Source: Pikeienuella piscinae
GTDB taxonomy: Bacteria; Pseudomonadota; Alphaproteobacteria; Rhodobacterales; Rhodobacteraceae
Reading direction: 5' to 3'
Assembly: GCF_011044155.1 (NCBI RefSeq)
Contig: NZ_CP049056.1
Location: forward strand, 2,480,001-2,544,000
Length of the DNA stretch: 64,000 nt
Part shown: piece by piece, positions 62,044-64,000 of the stretch
Layout of the letters: every line of letters starts with the position of its first letter
Numbering within the stretch: position 1 is the stretch's first letter
Notes under the pieces: generated by a model
Database searches by the model: none
Told to the model about the DNA's origin: nothing
What the model saw: the letters and a program-made list of their open reading frames with translations, nothing else
Program-made: the position numbers and the translations under genes

Positions 62044-63014
62044 GCGAGTTCCTCTTTCAGCTCGCGCTCACTTTCGACGCGACTCTGCGGGTCGCGACGC
62101 CGCTGATCCTCGCCGGCATGGCGGGCATCTTCTCCGAGCGTTCCGGCGTCATCGACATCGGGCTGGAGGGGAAGATCCTCGCCGGGGCGTTCTCCGCCGC
62201 CGCGGTGGCGCATCTCACCGGCTCGCCCTGGATCGGGCTGCTGGCCGCCATCGCCACCTCGATGCTGCTGGCGCTGCTGCACGGTTTCGCCTGCATCACC
62301 GCGCGCGGCAATCAGGTGATCTCCGGGCTGGCGATCAACATCCTCGCCTCGGCGCTGACCGTCACCGTCGGCATCGCGCTCTTTCGCCGGGGCGGCGGGA
62401 CGCCGTCGCTGGCCCCCGATGAGCGCCTGCCAGCGATCGACCTGCCGTTTGCGGATGCGCTTTCCGGCGTTCCGCTGATCGGCGCGCTCTATTCCGAGAT
62501 TCTGTCGGGACACCGAATTCTCGTCTATGTCGCGCTGCTCGCGGTGCCGCTGACCGCCTGGCTGCTTTACCGGACCCGATTCGGGCTTCGGCTCCGCGCG
62601 GTCGGCGAAAGCCCGGAGGCGGTGGACAGCGCCGGGGTCTCCGTCCACCTGATGCGCTACAAGGCGGTGCTCTTGGCCGGCGTATTCACCGGGGTCGCCG
62701 GGGCCTATCTATCCATCGCCCATGGCGGCGAGTTCGGGCGGGAGATGTCGGCGGGGAAGGGCTATATCGCGCTCGCGGCGGTGATCTTCGGTAAGTGGCG
62801 GCCCGTTCCGACGCTCTTCGCCTGCCTCCTCTTCGGGTTTCTCGGCGCCGCCGCCGACCGGCTCCAGGGGCGGGAGTTGCCGCTGATCGGCGCCGCGCCG
62901 ACCGACCTGATGATCGCGCTGCCCTATATCCTGACGGTGGTGCTTCTGGCCGGGTTCATCGGCAAGGCGACGCCGCCGCGCGATATCGGCGAGCCTTATC
63001 CGAAATCGAAGTAA
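62040..63014 (+). CDS. Nucleoside-type ABC transporter permease 2
   Basis: A 324-residue BPD_transp_2 permease starting at a GTG that overlaps the previous stop. Features are ERSGVIDIGLEGKILAGAFS (~34-53), RTRFGLRLRAVGESPEAVDS (~177-196) and GKGYIALAAVIFGKWRP (~239-255). It completes the BMP-type importer. Convergent with livF, six bases apart. Confidence 0.93.
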   Translation: MSEFLFQLALTFDATLRVATPLILAGMAGIFSERSGVIDIGLEGKILAGAFSAAAVAHLTGSPWIGLLAAIATSMLLALLHGFACITARGNQVISGLAINILASALTVTVGIALFRRGGGTPSLAPDERLPAIDLPFADALSGVPLIGALYSEILSGHRILVYVALLAVPLTAWLLYRTRFGLRLRAVGESPEAVDSAGVSVHLMRYKAVLLAGVFTGVAGAYLSIAHGGEFGREMSAGKGYIALAAVIFGKWRPVPTLFACLLFGFLGAAADRLQGRELPLIGAAPTDLMIALPYILTVVLLAGFIGKATPPRDIGEPYPKSK

Positions 63015-63020
63015 GGCGGC

Positions 63021-63716
63021 TCAAACGCCGAGCCGGGCCTCAAGCAGCCCTGGCTCGGCGCGGAGCGCGTCGCCGGTCAGCGTCTCCCGGTTGCGGCCGT
63101 TCTCGATGAAGCAGGCCCGATCGGCCAACGCCAGCACCGCGTCGATCCGCTGCTCGACGAGGACGACAGCGACGCCTTCCCGTTTCAGCCGCAGCGTCAC
63201 GTCGCGAATGAGATCGACCATCGAGGGCTGAAGCCCCTCTGTCGGCTCATCGAGGAGGAGCACCCGAGGCTCGAGGCAGAGCGCGCGGGCGGTCGCCAGC
63301 ATCTGCTGCTCGCCCCCGGAAAGCGTATCCGCCCGCTGGTCGAGCCGCTCGCGTAGCCGGGGGAAGAGATCGAGCGCGCGCTCGCGAACATCAGACCCGG
63401 CGCGGCGGACCATCAGCGCGATCTCGATATTCTCGGCGACTGTAAGCTCGGCGAAGAGTCGCCGTCCCTGTGGGACGTAGCCGACGCGGCGGCGCGGAAC
63501 CTCATGGGCGGGCAGCCCCGCGATCTCCTCACCGTCCAGCATGACGCGGCCGGCGCTGGCCGGTATGAGGCCCATTATCGCCTTCAGCGCCGTCGTCTTG
63601 CCGGCGCCGTTGCGACCAAGCAGGCAGGTGATCTCACCGGACCGCGCGATCAGGTCAAACCCGAAGAGGATGCGGACGTCGCCATATCCGGCGTCGAGTC
63701 CTTCCACGCGCAGCAT
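63021..63716 (-). CDS. Branched-chain/urea-type ABC transporter ATP-binding protein (LivF family)
   Basis: A 231-residue ATPase with Walker A GRNGAGKTT (35-43), signature LSGGEQQML (~134-142), Walker B VLLLDEPTEG and the switch His replaced as EQR in VLVEQRID. It matches LivF/UrtE-type importers of amino acids or amides. Its ATG overlaps the stop of the upstream LivG-like gene by one base. Confidence 0.92.
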   Translation of the reverse strand: MLRVEGLDAGYGDVRILFGFDLIARSGEITCLLGRNGAGKTTALKAIMGLIPASAGRVMLDGEEIAGLPAHEVPRRRVGYVPQGRRLFAELTVAENIEIALMVRRAGSDVRERALDLFPRLRERLDQRADTLSGGEQQMLATARALCLEPRVLLLDEPTEGLQPSMVDLIRDVTLRLKREGVAVVLVEQRIDAVLALADRACFIENGRNRETLTGDALRAEPGLLEARLGV

Positions 63717-64000
63717 CAGACGCGCCCGAGATAGGCGGATTGAACCGCCTTGCTGGCGCGAATCTCATCGGGGCGCCCCTCGGCCAGCACCGCGCCGAAA
63801 TTGAGCACGGTGATCCGGTCGGCGGTCTCCATCACCACGCTCATGTTGTGTTCGATCAGCAGAATGGTGACTTGGCCCTTCAGCGCCCGGATCAGCGCCT
63901 TGAACCCGGCGATCTCGTTCTCAGCAAGGCCCTGGGTCGGTTCGTCGAGGATCATGAGCCGGGGCGCCTGCGCCAGTCCCATCGCGATCTCCAGCAACCG
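63716..64000 (-). CDS. LivG-type ABC transporter ATP-binding protein, C-terminal part
   Basis: Only the last ~94 codons are in the window; the gene continues beyond 64000. Visible are Walker B RLMILDEPTQGLAENE, the switch His in LLIEHNMSVVME, and a LivG-like C-terminus (GAVLAEGRPDEIRASKAVQS). It is coupled to livF by a TGATG overlap. Confidence 0.9.
   Translation of the reverse strand, partial: RLLEIAMGLAQAPRLMILDEPTQGLAENEIAGFKALIRALKGQVTILLIEHNMSVVMETADRITVLNFGAVLAEGRPDEIRASKAVQSAYLGRV

Overview
This is a high-GC alphaproteobacterial chromosome segment, most likely from a member of the Rhodobacterales. Supporting signs are an alphaproteobacterial LexA box (GTTC-N7-GTTC), a CtrA box (TTAA-N7-TTAAC) in front of comM, a MucR/Ros regulator, periplasmic-binding-protein transporters (TRAP and BMP types) and a TelA/XpaC/DUF2927 cluster. 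No rRNA, tRNA, CRISPR array, intact insertion sequence or prophage is visible. Genes are dense and often overlap by ATGA or TGATG junctions.

Layout. 1-4.8 kb: rpsB-tsf (leftward, probably continuing into pyrH outside the window), then a pseudouridine catabolic pair psuK-psuG and a HAD phosphatase. 4.9-12.5 kb: a tightly coupled operon of a molybdenum hydroxylase (separate FAD subunit plus a fused 2Fe-2S/molybdopterin subunit), a 6-hydroxynicotinate-reductase-like Fe-S protein, a UPF0280/ApbE-like protein, two PF06684 paralogues and a MarR regulator. It looks like an N-heterocycle degradation pathway. 12.6-14.1 kb: comM with a CtrA box. 14.1-16.8 kb: an AT-rich, foreign-looking islet of three overlapping genes: a primase-like protein, a two-TM membrane protein and a SpoT/MESH1-like HD hydrolase. 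This is the strongest candidate for an undescribed system. 16.9-23.6 kb: dapB and a leftward membrane-stress-like cluster (small lipoprotein, XpaC, TelA, DUF2927 lipoprotein, DUF805, SPFH-GYF, zinc ribbon). 23.7-33.4 kb: mostly housekeeping or single genes (GFA, ChaN, rplY-pth-tusA, acyl-CoA ligase, LexA-boxed radical SAM protein, spermidine-synthase-like protein, SRPBCC, LLM oxidoreductase, Rieske), plus a 1-kb gene-free stretch with tandem repeats. 33.4-40.4 kb: a catabolic locus (dehydrogenase, PhyH dioxygenase, enolase-superfamily enzyme, DctPQM TRAP transporter, divergent GntR regulator). 40.5-45.2 kb: thiolase, FadJ-type protein and a fumarase/aspartase-superfamily lyase. 45.2-50.6 kb: dipeptidase, flavin reductase, GNAT, mucR, miaB and a twice-frameshifted LysE gene. 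50.7-57.3 kb: a TPP enzyme and a surface-polysaccharide-like group (GT4, unknown protein, COG5610 HAD protein, sulfotransferase). 57.3-64 kb: ribokinase, a BMP-type nucleoside ABC importer, and the end of a branched-chain-type ABC transporter (livF, livG partial).

How they fit together. Several modules handle nucleosides and heterocycles: psuKG, the molybdenum hydroxylase operon, and the BMP importer with ribokinase. They lie apart and a shared physiology is only inferred. The islet at 14.1-16.8 kb is separate in composition and codon use, and its three genes are translationally coupled, so they probably act as one functional unit.
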